Shown piece by piece: positions 7,594 through 15,279 of a stretch of 17,155 bases of DNA. A program made the translations under genes and the position numbers. The notes under the pieces were generated by a model. That model did not search any database. It was not told the DNA's origin and saw only the letters and a program-made list of their open reading frames with translations. Position 1 is the stretch's first letter; the number at the start of each line of letters is the position of its first letter. Source of the DNA: an uncultured Erythrobacter sp. (GTDB taxonomy: Bacteria; Pseudomonadota; Alphaproteobacteria; Sphingomonadales; Sphingomonadaceae). The stretch covers positions 1 through 17,155 of the forward strand of contig CAJXTZ010000049.1 of assembly GCA_913061345.1 (NCBI GenBank), written 5' to 3'.

Positions 7594-9099
7594 ATGTCTT
7601 CGTCAAAAACATGGTCCGTGAACGCACCAATGCCGGGCACCGCAGCGGGCAACACCGGGCTTTCGACGTTGCGATTGGGTGTATCGCAGAAAGCGTCCGA
7701 ACATCCAGGCAGGACTGGTATCGAACTGCTCAACGACGGTCGCGATGCCTTTGCGATCCGCAAGGTGTTGCTGGAGAGTGCAGAACGATCGATCGACCTG
7801 CAGTATTACATCTGGCACGATGATCTGACAGGCAATCTGATGCTGGAGCAGGTTCGCGCGGCAGCGGCGCGGGGTGTTCGGGTACGGCTGCTCCTCGACG
7901 ACAATGGCATCGCAGGGCTGGACGACGTGCTCCGCTGGATGGCGGATCTGCCGAACATCGAGGTTCGGCTATTCAATCCCTTCCGCAGCCGCCGTTTCAA
8001 ACCGCTCGATTTCCTGTTCCGTTTCCGCCGCGCAAACCGTCGGATGCACTCGAAAAGCTTTACAGTCGACAATCAGGTAACGATCGTGGGCGGACGCAAT
8101 ATTGGCGACGAATATTTCGCGGCCAAGCGCGAGGGAATGTTTGCCGATCTCGATGCTGTCTGCATCGGCCCGGTGGTGCAGGAAGTGTCCGATTGCTTCG
8201 ATCGATTTTGGAACTCGCCTCTCGCCGTGCCGATAGACACACTCGGCGACGCGGTTGCCGAGACACGGGTGCGTAAGCTTAAGACTCGTATCAACCGGCT
8301 CACAAATGGGTCGCAATCCGTCAGCTATGGCAAGCAAGTTGCAGAAAGGCCAATGCTCGAGCGCATCGAGCGGGGCGATATCGAACTGACTTGGGCGCCG
8401 GTTCAGCTGGTCAGCGATCCCCCGGAAAAAGCGCTTGGAGCGCGCGATAAGGGTGGCCCGTTACTCGATGCCCTTACCGGAATAATCGGTGAGCCGACCA
8501 AGGAACTGCTGATCGTATCGGCATACTTTGTACCGACCAAGGTTGGGGCCAATGCGCTTGCGGGGATGGCGCAGCGAGGCGTGGACGTGCGGGTGCTGAC
8601 GAATTCCTATGCTTCCACGGATGTGGGGGCAGTCCACGCAGGTTATGCCAAACATCGCAAGCTTCTCGTCGAAGCCGGAGTACGTCTGTTCGAAGTGCCG
8701 GCTCCCCAAGATGAACCGAAGACCGCACGCAAGTTCGTGCGCACCGGTTCGCGGGAAAGAGCCGGGCCCCCCGGTTCCACCTTGCATGCAAAAGCCTTTT
8801 CCGTGGATGGGACCCGGCTGTTCGTGGGCTCGCTCAATTTCGATCCCCGCTCCTTTTTCCTTAATACGGAGTTGGGCATCGTGATCGACAGCGACGCCTT
8901 GGCGACACAGATGCGCGCAGCATTCGACGATACCATAGCGCGCAACACATATCGCGTCGTTCTGGACGGCGGCGAGCTTGGCTGGATCGACGCTCGTGAT
9001 GATGATCCGGTGGTTGAGCGGGTGGAACCAGGAACGTCTTTTGCGTCGCGGATGCTTGTCCGGATTTTGGAACGCTTCCCGATCGATTGGCTGTTATGA
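7594..9099 (+). CDS. Phospholipase D family protein, cardiolipin synthase-like
   Basis: The 501-residue protein contains two complete HKD catalytic motifs: His152-x-Lys154 with Asp159 (MHSKSFTVDN) and His398-x-Lys400 with Asp405 (LHAKAFSVDG). Each is followed by the usual strand (VGGRNIGDEYF; VGSLNFDPRSFFLNTELGI). The N-terminal part has LQYYIWHDDLTGNLMLEQV and VRLLLDDNGI, typical of bacterial ClsC-like enzymes that transfer phosphatidyl groups. The likely function is phospholipid remodelling or cardiolipin synthesis at the membrane. There is no transmembrane hairpin at the N-terminus, unlike ClsA. The ATG at 7594 lies 4 nt after the MscS stop, with no clear ribosome binding site, so translation is probably coupled. 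A longer reading inside the MscS gene was rejected. It converges on ligD with a 13-nt gap. Confidence 0.92.
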   Translation: MSSSKTWSVNAPMPGTAAGNTGLSTLRLGVSQKASEHPGRTGIELLNDGRDAFAIRKVLLESAERSIDLQYYIWHDDLTGNLMLEQVRAAAARGVRVRLLLDDNGIAGLDDVLRWMADLPNIEVRLFNPFRSRRFKPLDFLFRFRRANRRMHSKSFTVDNQVTIVGGRNIGDEYFAAKREGMFADLDAVCIGPVVQEVSDCFDRFWNSPLAVPIDTLGDAVAETRVRKLKTRINRLTNGSQSVSYGKQVAERPMLERIERGDIELTWAPVQLVSDPPEKALGARDKGGPLLDALTGIIGEPTKELLIVSAYFVPTKVGANALAGMAQRGVDVRVLTNSYASTDVGAVHAGYAKHRKLLVEAGVRLFEVPAPQDEPKTARKFVRTGSRERAGPPGSTLHAKAFSVDGTRLFVGSLNFDPRSFFLNTELGIVIDSDALATQMRAAFDDTIARNTYRVVLDGGELGWIDARDDDPVVERVEPGTSFASRMLVRILERFPIDWLL

Positions 9100-9112
9100 G
9101 CTGGAGATAGAA

Positions 9113-11641
9113 TTACAGGTCCGGCAGCGATTGCTCGGCAAAGCCCCAGCCAGCCAGCGTCTTGCTTTCAGCGCGGGTTATCAAGCGTTTCGCATCGTCT
9201 ATCGAGAACGGCTTTGCATCGTCCATCGTTTTCAGTTCGTTCCAGCCGATCGGCACCGCGACCGGCGCACCCGAGCGAGCGCGCGCGGAGTACGGGAGTA
9301 CGGCAGTGCTGCCGCGCTGGTTGCGCAGCCAATCGATGAAGATTTTCCCCTTCCGCTTCGCCTTGCTCATGGTGGCGGTGAAACGATCGGGCTCGGCAAG
9401 GCTCAGCGCTTCGGCAAAGCGGCGCGAGAAATCCTTGTGCACATCCCACGAATGACCGGGGGTTAGCGGCACCACGACATGCACGCCCTTGCCGCCCGAT
9501 AGCATGGCGAAGCTCACCAGTCCGATATCGGATAGCCGCGCCCTGATATGGCGCGCAGCCTGCTTGACGTCATTGAAATCCAGCCCTTCGTCCGGGTCCA
9601 GATCGAACACCATCCGCTCGGGCAGTTCCACATCATCGGTGCGCGATCCCCAGCCGTGAAATTCAATCGTGCCCATTTGTACGCATTGCAGGATGCCACG
9701 TGCATCCTCGATATAGAGGTAATCTTCCGTACCACCGTCCTTTTCCTTGATGGGAATGCTGAGCACGGCATCGCCAAATGCGCCGCTGTCGTGCTTCTGG
9801 AAGAAGCATTCCTTGGCTCTTCCCTGCGGGCAGCGGACTAGGCTGGTGGGGCGGCGCGCGGCAAATGGCAGCATGATCGACGCGGCGGCTTCGTAGTAAT
9901 CCGCAAGTTGGCCCTTGGTTTGCCCGCTGTCGGGAAAGACCACGCGGTCCCGGCTGGATATCTTTACGTCTGCTTCGGGCTTCGGCGTGCTGGACGGCCT
10001 CTCCGGCTTCACCGATTCGGCGGGTTTATCGCTGCGCAGCCCCAGATAGCTTCCATGGCGGATATTTCCGTCAGCGGTGAACTCGGCGAAGCCTACCTCG
10101 GCCACCAGCTTCGGCGTAAGCCAGGTGACACCGCGCGCGTCGGGTTTCGATACTTCGACAGGGGCGGTCTTGCGCTCGAGGCGACGCATCTTGGCCGCAA
10201 GCGAGTCCATCTCATCCTGCGTAAAGCCTGTGCCAACCTTGCCCTTGTAAGTGAGTTCGTCGTCTTCGTACTGGGCCATCAGCAGCGAGGAGAAGGCGCG
10301 GCCCTTGGCATTGCTTTTCTTCCAGCCGACAATCACGAATTCCTGCCGCCGCGTGCACTTCACTTTCACCCACGCCTTTGAGCGCGAATGGCGATAGGGC
10401 GCGTCCATCTTCTTGGCGATGATACCTTCCTGTCCAGCGTTGCACATCGCGGAGAGCAGCTTCTCGCCTGCGCCGATCACGTGGTCGGCAACGTGGACCG
10501 GCGGCTGCACCCCTGCCAGCAGTGCCTCCAGCCGCTCCTTGCGTTCGATATTGGAAATGCTGGCAAGATCTTCTCCCGCAAGCTCCAGCAAGTCGAATGC
10601 GTGGAACGCCAGATTGTCGGTTTTCGACTGGCCGCCGTGCCCTCTCTTCAGCACCTGCTGCAGCGTGGAAAAGTCAGGGTTGCCGTTTGCGTCATGAGCG
10701 ATGATCTCCCCGTCGATCAGGCAGGAAGGCAGGTCCAGCGCGGCAAGGGCTTCGACGAGAGGTGCGAACTTGTCCGTCCAGTCCTTGCCGCTGCGGGTGT
10801 AGACGCGCACATTCTCGCCGCTGGCAGCGACGATGGCGCGATAACCGTCGAACTTTATTTCATGCATCCAGCCGTTGCCGGTCGGTACATCGTCCACGAG
10901 TGTAGCCAGTTGCGGCTTGCGGAATTTCGGCAGGGCGGCAGACTTGGCTTTTCGCCGTGGTTTTGCCTTTGCCGTATTGTTGGCAGAAGCCTTCTCCATC
11001 TGTTCGAGGAAGGCATCGTCCTTCTTGCCTGCAAGCGGGTATTCCCCGTTCCTGTCTGCGGCGATCTCCGCCATGGAACGACCGGTCAGCACGCTCGTCA
11101 ATTCGCGTTCGACCAGCGCATCGCCTTCTTCGGCGTGCTCGTCCTGCAATTTGCGCAGCAACCAGTTCTCGCGCTTCTCGCCGGGCTTTTTCTTCAGGCG
11201 GATCAGTAGCCACTCGCCTTTCATTCGCTCACCTTCGAGGGTGAAATGCAGGTGGCCGTTGTCGATGTCGCTGGCGCTCTTGCCCTTGATCGGAGCCCAC
11301 GTGCCGCGATCCCACAGCATCACCGTGCCCCCGCCGTATTCGCCTTTGGGGATGGTGCCCTCGAATTCGGCGTAGGACATCGGGTGGTCTTCGGTGCGCA
11401 CGGCCAATCGCTTGATATCCGGATCGGGAGAGGGGCCCTTGGTTACAGCCCAGCTTTTCAGAACGCCGTCGATCTCCAGCCGGAGATCCCAGTGCAGGCG
11501 CGTGGCATCGTGTTTCTGAACGATGAAAAGGTCGCCGACCCCGCTGCCTTGCGCCTTCCCCGATGGTTCGGGCGTCTTTCCGAAATCGCGTTTGGCGTTG
11601 TATGTCGCCAACGGATCGGCGGATTTGCGCCCGCGCGCCAT
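9113..11641 (-). CDS. ligD: Multidomain non-homologous end-joining DNA ligase LigD
   Basis: This 842-residue protein has all three LigD domains in the order phosphoesterase, ligase, polymerase, as in Pseudomonas LigD. The 3'-phosphoesterase domain (about 1-165) has KHDATRLHWDLR with His44, His50 and Asp52. A basic linker (about 215-240) leads to the ATP-dependent ligase domain, whose adenylated lysine is Lys263 in EIKFDGYR. The primase/polymerase domain (about 560-842) carries the metal-binding Asp680-x-Asp682 in MVFDLDPDEG and the SGGKGVHVVVPL motif. It repairs double-strand breaks with Ku, resecting, filling and sealing ends. Its ATG lies one base after the ku stop, so the two are an operon. 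All catalytic residues I could check are present. The gene ends 13 nt from the convergent PLD gene. Confidence 0.97.
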   Translation of the reverse strand: MARGRKSADPLATYNAKRDFGKTPEPSGKAQGSGVGDLFIVQKHDATRLHWDLRLEIDGVLKSWAVTKGPSPDPDIKRLAVRTEDHPMSYAEFEGTIPKGEYGGGTVMLWDRGTWAPIKGKSASDIDNGHLHFTLEGERMKGEWLLIRLKKKPGEKRENWLLRKLQDEHAEEGDALVERELTSVLTGRSMAEIAADRNGEYPLAGKKDDAFLEQMEKASANNTAKAKPRRKAKSAALPKFRKPQLATLVDDVPTGNGWMHEIKFDGYRAIVAASGENVRVYTRSGKDWTDKFAPLVEALAALDLPSCLIDGEIIAHDANGNPDFSTLQQVLKRGHGGQSKTDNLAFHAFDLLELAGEDLASISNIERKERLEALLAGVQPPVHVADHVIGAGEKLLSAMCNAGQEGIIAKKMDAPYRHSRSKAWVKVKCTRRQEFVIVGWKKSNAKGRAFSSLLMAQYEDDELTYKGKVGTGFTQDEMDSLAAKMRRLERKTAPVEVSKPDARGVTWLTPKLVAEVGFAEFTADGNIRHGSYLGLRSDKPAESVKPERPSSTPKPEADVKISSRDRVVFPDSGQTKGQLADYYEAAASIMLPFAARRPTSLVRCPQGRAKECFFQKHDSGAFGDAVLSIPIKEKDGGTEDYLYIEDARGILQCVQMGTIEFHGWGSRTDDVELPERMVFDLDPDEGLDFNDVKQAARHIRARLSDIGLVSFAMLSGGKGVHVVVPLTPGHSWDVHKDFSRRFAEALSLAEPDRFTATMSKAKRKGKIFIDWLRNQRGSTAVLPYSARARSGAPVAVPIGWNELKTMDDAKPFSIDDAKRLITRAESKTLAGWGFAEQSLPDL

Positions 11642-11642
11642 G

Positions 11643-12479
11643 TCAGGCGGACTTCTTGCGTTTCGCAGCGGTCTTCTTCGCGGGCTTCTTCTCGCCCACG
11701 GATTTCTTTAACGCTGCCATCAGGTCAATCACATTGCCGGCCGATGCTGCATCGGGATCGTCGACATCCTCGATGATCGCTTTCTTGCTCTTCGATTTGG
11801 CTTTCTTGTCGATTAGCTTGCGCAGCGCATCGGCATAGCGATCCTCGAACTCGCTGGCATCGAAGGGCGCGCTCTTTTCTTCGATCAGCGTGGTGGCCAG
11901 ATCGAGCAGCTCCTTCCGCGGCTTGCTCTCGTCGATTTCAGAGAAGAATTCCTGACCCTTGCGCACTTCGTCGGCGTAGCGCAACGTTTCCAGCAGCAGG
12001 CCCTTGCCGCACGGCTTTATAGCGACCAGCTTCTCGCTGCCACGCATGGACAGTTGCCCCAGTGCGACTTTTTTCGACTTGCGCAAGGCTTCGCGCAGTA
12101 CGATGAAGGCCTCTTCGGCCAGGTCGTCCTTTGGCGCGACGTAATAGGGCTTTTCGAAATAGAGCGGATCGATCTCGCAAGAATCCACGAACTGGACCAG
12201 TTCGAGCGTCTTCTTGCTCTCGATCTTGACGGCCTCGATCTCGTCTTCCTCTAGCAGGACATATTCGCCCTTCGATATCTCGTAACCCTTGATGATCTCG
12301 TCGCGATCGATGGGGCCGATGCCTTCGACGACTTTTTCGTACGATACCCGCTTTCCACTGGGTTCGTGGATCTGATTGAACCTGATCTTGGCAGCCGACT
12401 TGGATGCCGAATAGATTTCAACCGGAATGGACACGAGCGCCAGCCTGATTTGCCCCTGCCAATATGCACGCGCTGCCAT
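11643..12479 (-). CDS. ku: Ku homodimer, non-homologous end-joining protein
   Basis: The 278-residue protein begins MAARAYWQGQIRLALVSIPV, the standard bacterial Ku start, and continues through the Ku core (KRVSYEKVVE, GYEISKGEYVLLEEDEIEAV, FVDSCEIDPLYFEKPYYVAP) to a Lys-rich C-terminal tail that in other Ku proteins aids DNA binding. It binds DNA ends as a ring and recruits LigD. The start at 12479 is chosen over an upstream in-frame ATG at 12536 because a GGAGG sits at 12486-12490 with six-base spacing and because the extra 19 residues are basic and unlike any Ku N-terminus. The stop is one base from the ligD start. The gene is divergent from the small EcfG-promoter gene. Confidence 0.96.
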   Translation of the reverse strand: MAARAYWQGQIRLALVSIPVEIYSASKSAAKIRFNQIHEPSGKRVSYEKVVEGIGPIDRDEIIKGYEISKGEYVLLEEDEIEAVKIESKKTLELVQFVDSCEIDPLYFEKPYYVAPKDDLAEEAFIVLREALRKSKKVALGQLSMRGSEKLVAIKPCGKGLLLETLRYADEVRKGQEFFSEIDESKPRKELLDLATTLIEEKSAPFDASEFEDRYADALRKLIDKKAKSKSKKAIIEDVDDPDAASAGNVIDLMAALKKSVGEKKPAKKTAAKRKKSA

Positions 12480-12485
12480 ATGCAA

Positions 12486-12490
12486 CCTCC
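12486..12490 (-). promoter_or_regulatory. Ribosome binding site of ku
   Basis: On the - strand this reads GGAGG within AACGGAGG, six bases before the ATG at 12479. It decides the ku start in favour of 12479 over the longer in-frame alternative at 12536. Confidence 0.8.
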
Positions 12491-12559
12491 GTTCGCGTAA
12501 ACAGCGTTTGTAACGCGTTTTCGTTTCGCTGTTCATGCGAAAATGGTGGGGGCACGTGC

Positions 12560-12585
12560 GGAACCAAGGCGATTGTCGATCCGTT
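12560..12585 (+). promoter_or_regulatory. EcfG (general stress sigma factor) promoter
   Basis: GGAAC at 12560-12564 and CGTT at 12582-12585 are separated by exactly 17 bases, which matches the alphaproteobacterial EcfG consensus GGAAC-N16/17-CGTT. Transcription would start a few bases downstream, near 12591, leaving a leader of under 20 nt that carries AAAGGAG (12594-12600) before the ATG at 12608. Position, orientation and spacing all fit. By eye I found no equally good match in front of another gene in the window. Confidence 0.75.
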
Positions 12586-12607
12586 GGTCGGGCAAAGGAG
12601 ATTTTTC

Positions 12608-12838
12608 ATGATTGGTAAGCTTATCGGCGCCGGCATTGGCGCAGCACTCGGCAAAGAAACTCGCAAAGTCGGCGGTCCGACCGGCGCGATCCTGGGGGCA
12701 GTTGCCGTCCCCCTCGTAACGCGCCTTCGCATCCCGGCGCTGCTGGCACTGGCAGGTGGCGGCTATCTGGCCAAGCGACTTGCAGACAAGACCACCACAA
12801 CGACCGGCACAAACGCGACAACACCGCCGACGACCTGA
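12608..12838 (+). CDS. Small Gly-rich protein with Thr-rich tail, probable general-stress protein
   Basis: This is a 76-residue protein of unrecognised function. The ATG at 12608 is set by AAAGGAG seven bases upstream and by the EcfG promoter at 12560-12585, which would start transcription inside a longer in-frame reading that begins at 12464. Residues 1-16 are Gly-rich (MIGKLIGAGIGAALGK) with GxxxG spacing. Residues about 23-55 form one or two moderately hydrophobic stretches broken by a basic RLR. The last 15 residues are nearly all Thr, Pro, Asn and Ala. It has no Cys, His or Trp. The composition suggests a membrane-associated or peripheral envelope protein. It stands alone, followed by a terminator, and is divergent from ku-ligD. 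Induction in general stress is the best-supported statement; the function is not inferred. Confidence 0.75.
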   Translation: MIGKLIGAGIGAALGKETRKVGGPTGAILGAVAVPLVTRLRIPALLALAGGGYLAKRLADKTTTTTGTNATTPPTT

Positions 12839-12859
12839 TCTACCAACATTAATTGCGAA

Positions 12860-12884
12860 GGGCGGTCCGCGTGGCCGCCCTTTT
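12860..12884 (+). terminator. Rho-independent terminator after the small stress gene
   Basis: An 8-bp stem (GGGCGGTC paired with GGCCGCCC, one G-U pair), a five-base loop (CGCGT) and a TTTT run begin 21 bases after the stop of the small gene. It separates that gene from trxB. Confidence 0.8.
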
Positions 12885-12959
12885 CGTATCGAAACGACGG
12901 CCGCAGCAAGAAACATGCTCGCGCATACAGCGTGTTAAAACCGATGGTTAAGGCCTCGC

Positions 12960-12987
12960 TTGTGCACGGCGCTGGCGCCCGTATTAG
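12960..12987 (+). promoter_or_regulatory. Candidate trxB promoter
   Basis: TTGTGC at 12960-12965 and TATTAG at 12982-12987 with a 16-base spacer resemble a sigma70-type -35/-10 pair, placing the start about 75 nt before trxB. A short palindrome (GGCGC-TG-GCGCC) lies in the spacer. The match is loose and was made by eye. Confidence 0.25.
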
Positions 12988-13071
12988 CCCGGTGAGAAGC
13001 GTGGATGCTCGCTTGCACGGTAAGCCACCTGTTCCTACCTCGGTCGCTCAACCAGCGAATCGAGAATTTAC

Positions 13072-14043
13072 ATGACCATCCATCGCACGCGCATGCTTAT
13101 CATCGGCTCTGGCCCGGCAGGTTATTCCGCCGCCATCTATGGCGCGCGCGCCGGAATGGAACCGATTGTCGTGCAGGGCCTGCAACCCGGTGGCCAGCTG
13201 ACTATCACCACCGATGTAGAGAACTATCCCGGCTTTGCGGACGTGATCCAGGGCCCATGGCTGATGGAGCAGATGCAGAAACAGGCAGAGCATGTCGGCA
13301 CTCGCATGATGTGGGATACGATTGTCGACGTCGATATGGAGGGCGGATCGCCGTTCCGTGCCATTGGCGATAGCGGCGACGAGTATATAGGGGACGTGCT
13401 GGTCATCGCCACGGGCGCGCAGGCGAAGTGGCTCGGCGTGCCGGGCGAGCAGGAACTGGGCGGCAAAGGCGTATCGGCCTGCGCGACCTGCGACGGGTTT
13501 TTCTATCGCGGCAGGAAGGTGGCCGTGATCGGCGGCGGCAACACCGCCGTGGAAGAGGCGCTTTACCTCACCAACCATTCCGACGACGTGACCCTGATCC
13601 ATCGCCGCGACGAACTGCGCAGCGAGAAGATACTGCAGGAACGTCTGTTCAAGTCCGACAAGATTTCCACTCTCTGGAACAAGACAGTGGAGCGCTTCAC
13701 GGCTGGTGAGAACGGCGCGCTGGCCAAGCTGGAACTGGTGGACACCGTGACCGGCGCGAAGAGCGAACTGGAAGTGGACGGGGCTTTCGTAGCCATCGGA
13801 CACGCGCCATCTACAGAGCTGTTCAAGGGCAAGTTGCCGATGGACGATGGCGGCTACCTGCTAGTGGAAGCCGGCACGCCCAAGACGGCGATTCCTGGCG
13901 TGTTCGCTTGCGGGGACGTGATGGATCATACCTATCGACAGGCCGTAACGGCAGCTGGCACGGGCTGCATGGCCGCACTGGATGCCGAACGCTTCCTTGC
14001 CACCCTGGAATTTGCCGAGAAAGAAGCCGAAGCGGCGGAATAG
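13072..14043 (+). CDS. trxB: Thioredoxin reductase (NADPH)
   Basis: The 323-residue flavoprotein reduces thioredoxin with NADPH in the cytoplasm. It shows the N-terminal FAD-binding motif IIGSGPAGYSAAIYGARAG (residues 10-28), the redox-active CATC (Cys137 and Cys140, followed by Asp141), the NADPH-binding VAVIGGGNTAVEEALYL (about 149-165) and the C-terminal FAD motif PGVFACGDVMDHTYRQAVTA. Its length is normal for the low-molecular-weight bacterial type. The ATG at 13072 is preceded by a weak GAG at seven-base spacing. The MaoC-like gene follows after 7 nt and may be cotranscribed. All expected catalytic residues are present. Confidence 0.96.
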   Translation: MTIHRTRMLIIGSGPAGYSAAIYGARAGMEPIVVQGLQPGGQLTITTDVENYPGFADVIQGPWLMEQMQKQAEHVGTRMMWDTIVDVDMEGGSPFRAIGDSGDEYIGDVLVIATGAQAKWLGVPGEQELGGKGVSACATCDGFFYRGRKVAVIGGGNTAVEEALYLTNHSDDVTLIHRRDELRSEKILQERLFKSDKISTLWNKTVERFTAGENGALAKLELVDTVTGAKSELEVDGAFVAIGHAPSTELFKGKLPMDDGGYLLVEAGTPKTAIPGVFACGDVMDHTYRQAVTAAGTGCMAALDAERFLATLEFAEKEAEAAE

Positions 14044-14050
14044 GCCCATC

Positions 14051-14503
14051 GTGGAAAAGCTCTACCTCGATGATCTTCATATCGGCCGGACTTTCGAGAG
14101 CGGAGAGCATGTTCTCGAAGTCGAAGAGATTATCGACTTTGCAAGACAGTACGACCCGCAACCGTTTCATACCGATCCAGACGCGGCTGAACGCACCTTT
14201 TTCGGCGGTCTCGCCGCCAGCGGCTGGCACACAGCGGCCATCACCATGCGGCTTATCGTGGTTTCGGTACCCATCGCCCATGGCGTGATCGGTGCTGGTG
14301 GCGAAGTGCGATGGCCAACACCCGCGCGCACTGGCGACGTGTTGCGGGTGAATACAACTATCGAAACCATTACGCCGTCGCGCTCCCGTCCCGGGCGGGC
14401 CGCGGTCCATGTGCATTGTGTGACCTGCAACCAGCATGGCGAAATCCGACAGGAATTTCGCCCGCGCCTGATCGCCTGGAAGCGGGGGGCTGCGCCTGAA
14501 TAG
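14051..14503 (+). CDS. MaoC-like hotdog dehydratase
   Basis: The 150-residue protein has the hydratase-2 signature of MaoC proteins: FARQYDPQPFHTD, giving the catalytic pair Asp35 and His40, followed by FFGGLAASGWHTAAI. Such proteins hydrate trans-2-enoyl-CoA or related acyl thioesters. The GTG at 14051 is chosen because it begins MEKLYLDDLHIGRTF, the usual first strand, whereas a longer frame would run back into trxB. It follows trxB by seven bases and converges on the enoyl-CoA hydratase/isomerase gene with a three-base gap. The substrate is not inferable. Two acyl-CoA enzymes end to end may be coincidental. Confidence 0.88.
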   Translation: MEKLYLDDLHIGRTFESGEHVLEVEEIIDFARQYDPQPFHTDPDAAERTFFGGLAASGWHTAAITMRLIVVSVPIAHGVIGAGGEVRWPTPARTGDVLRVNTTIETITPSRSRPGRAAVHVHCVTCNQHGEIRQEFRPRLIAWKRGAAPE

Positions 14504-14506
14504 GGT

Positions 14507-15268
14507 TCAGAACCTTGAAAAGTCGGGCTTTCGCTTTTCCATGAAAGCAGTGAAGGCTTCCTGCGCTTCGGCGCTTTGCAGGCGCTGCGTAAATATCTCT
14601 ATCTCCGCTTCCATCCTGGCGCCGGTGACGCCGGGTTCGCGCATCAGCGCCTTGGTTGCCTGCATGGCGCCAGGTGGAAGCGCGGCGATGCGGTTGGCAG
14701 CCTTGGCGACGGCTTCGTTCAGGTCCGTGTTTGCAACAAGCTGATTGGCCAGGCCCGCAGCAACGGCGTCGGCTGCGTCCATCGGTTCGCCCATGGCCAG
14801 CATCGCAAACGCGCGGCTATGGCCGATTGTAGCTGGCAGGATCATGCTGGAGGCAGCCTCGGGCACCAGGCCCAGCCCGGTAAAGGGCGTGCTCAGCTTC
14901 GCATCCTGAGCCAGCACCACGTAGTCGCAATGCAAGAGCATCGTGGTGCCGATACCAACGGCACGGCCCTGCACCCCTGCCACCAGCGGCTTCGTGAAGG
15001 TGCCCAGAAAGCGGATGAAGCGAAAGACGTTGGTCTTGCCGATGTTGCCCGATGACTTGAGAAAATCTCCGATATCGTTGCCAGCGCAGAACAGGTCTCC
15101 TTCGCCGCGGATTACCACCACGCGCACGCTGGCATCTTTGTCGGCGTTCTTCAGTGTATCGGCCATTGTGCCATACATGGCGTCTGTCAGCGCGTTCTTC
15201 TTGTCGGGACGGTTCATCATCAACGTCAGAACTCCGCCATCCTGCGTGATATCTACCGTGCCGCTCAT
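14507..15268 (-). CDS. Enoyl-CoA hydratase/isomerase family protein
   Basis: This 253-residue crotonase-fold protein begins MSGTVDITQDGGVLTLMMNR. The start at 15268 is preferred to an ATG six bases upstream because AGGAG (15275-15279) sits exactly six bases before it and abuts the other. Oxyanion-hole elements are RGEGDLFCAGNDIGDF (about 54-69) and GRAVGIGTT (about 101-109). The hydratase glutamate normally found in GGG-C-E is replaced here (VGIGTTM), while LGLVPEAASS supplies Glu137 at the position used by delta3,delta2-enoyl-CoA isomerases of the ECI2 type. It is therefore more likely an isomerase or another crotonase than a classical hydratase; this is reasoned from memory of the family. 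It follows tyrA by nine bases, as the last gene of the hisC-tyrA operon. Confidence 0.87.
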   Translation of the reverse strand: MSGTVDITQDGGVLTLMMNRPDKKNALTDAMYGTMADTLKNADKDASVRVVVIRGEGDLFCAGNDIGDFLKSSGNIGKTNVFRFIRFLGTFTKPLVAGVQGRAVGIGTTMLLHCDYVVLAQDAKLSTPFTGLGLVPEAASSMILPATIGHSRAFAMLAMGEPMDAADAVAAGLANQLVANTDLNEAVAKAANRIAALPPGAMQATKALMREPGVTGARMEAEIEIFTQRLQSAEAQEAFTAFMEKRKPDFSRF

Positions 15269-15274
15269 ACCCAT

Positions 15275-15279
15275 CTCCT
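15275..15279 (-). promoter_or_regulatory. Ribosome binding site of the enoyl-CoA hydratase/isomerase gene
   Basis: On the - strand this reads AGGAG, overlapping the tyrA stop codon (TAG, 15278-15280) and lying six bases before the ATG at 15268. It decides the start and implies coupling to tyrA translation. Confidence 0.75.

Larger units (their letters stand above)
12480..12607. promoter_or_regulatory. Divergent promoter region between ku-ligD and the small stress gene
   Basis: The 128-bp spacer must hold the promoters of both divergent units. The + side has a well-matched EcfG site (separate entry). On the - strand, facing ku, a looser version reads TGAAC-N15-CGTT across about 12510-12533. 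It departs from consensus in the first base and the spacer, so it is only a weak candidate. No sigma70-like pair for ku stood out by eye. Confidence 0.4.

Noticed and set aside
6642..7763. 373-codon - strand open frame opposite MscS/PLD
   Set aside because: The composition is typical of an antisense shadow in high-GC DNA, and both genes on the + strand are well supported.
9908..11209. Long + strand open frames opposite ligD
   Set aside because: They are antisense shadows of a gene with complete LigD domains; they show no recognisable motifs.
12464..12607. Longer N-terminus for the small stress protein
   Set aside because: The EcfG promoter lies inside this stretch and the AAAGGAG site precedes the ATG at 12608; the extension would not be transcribed from it.
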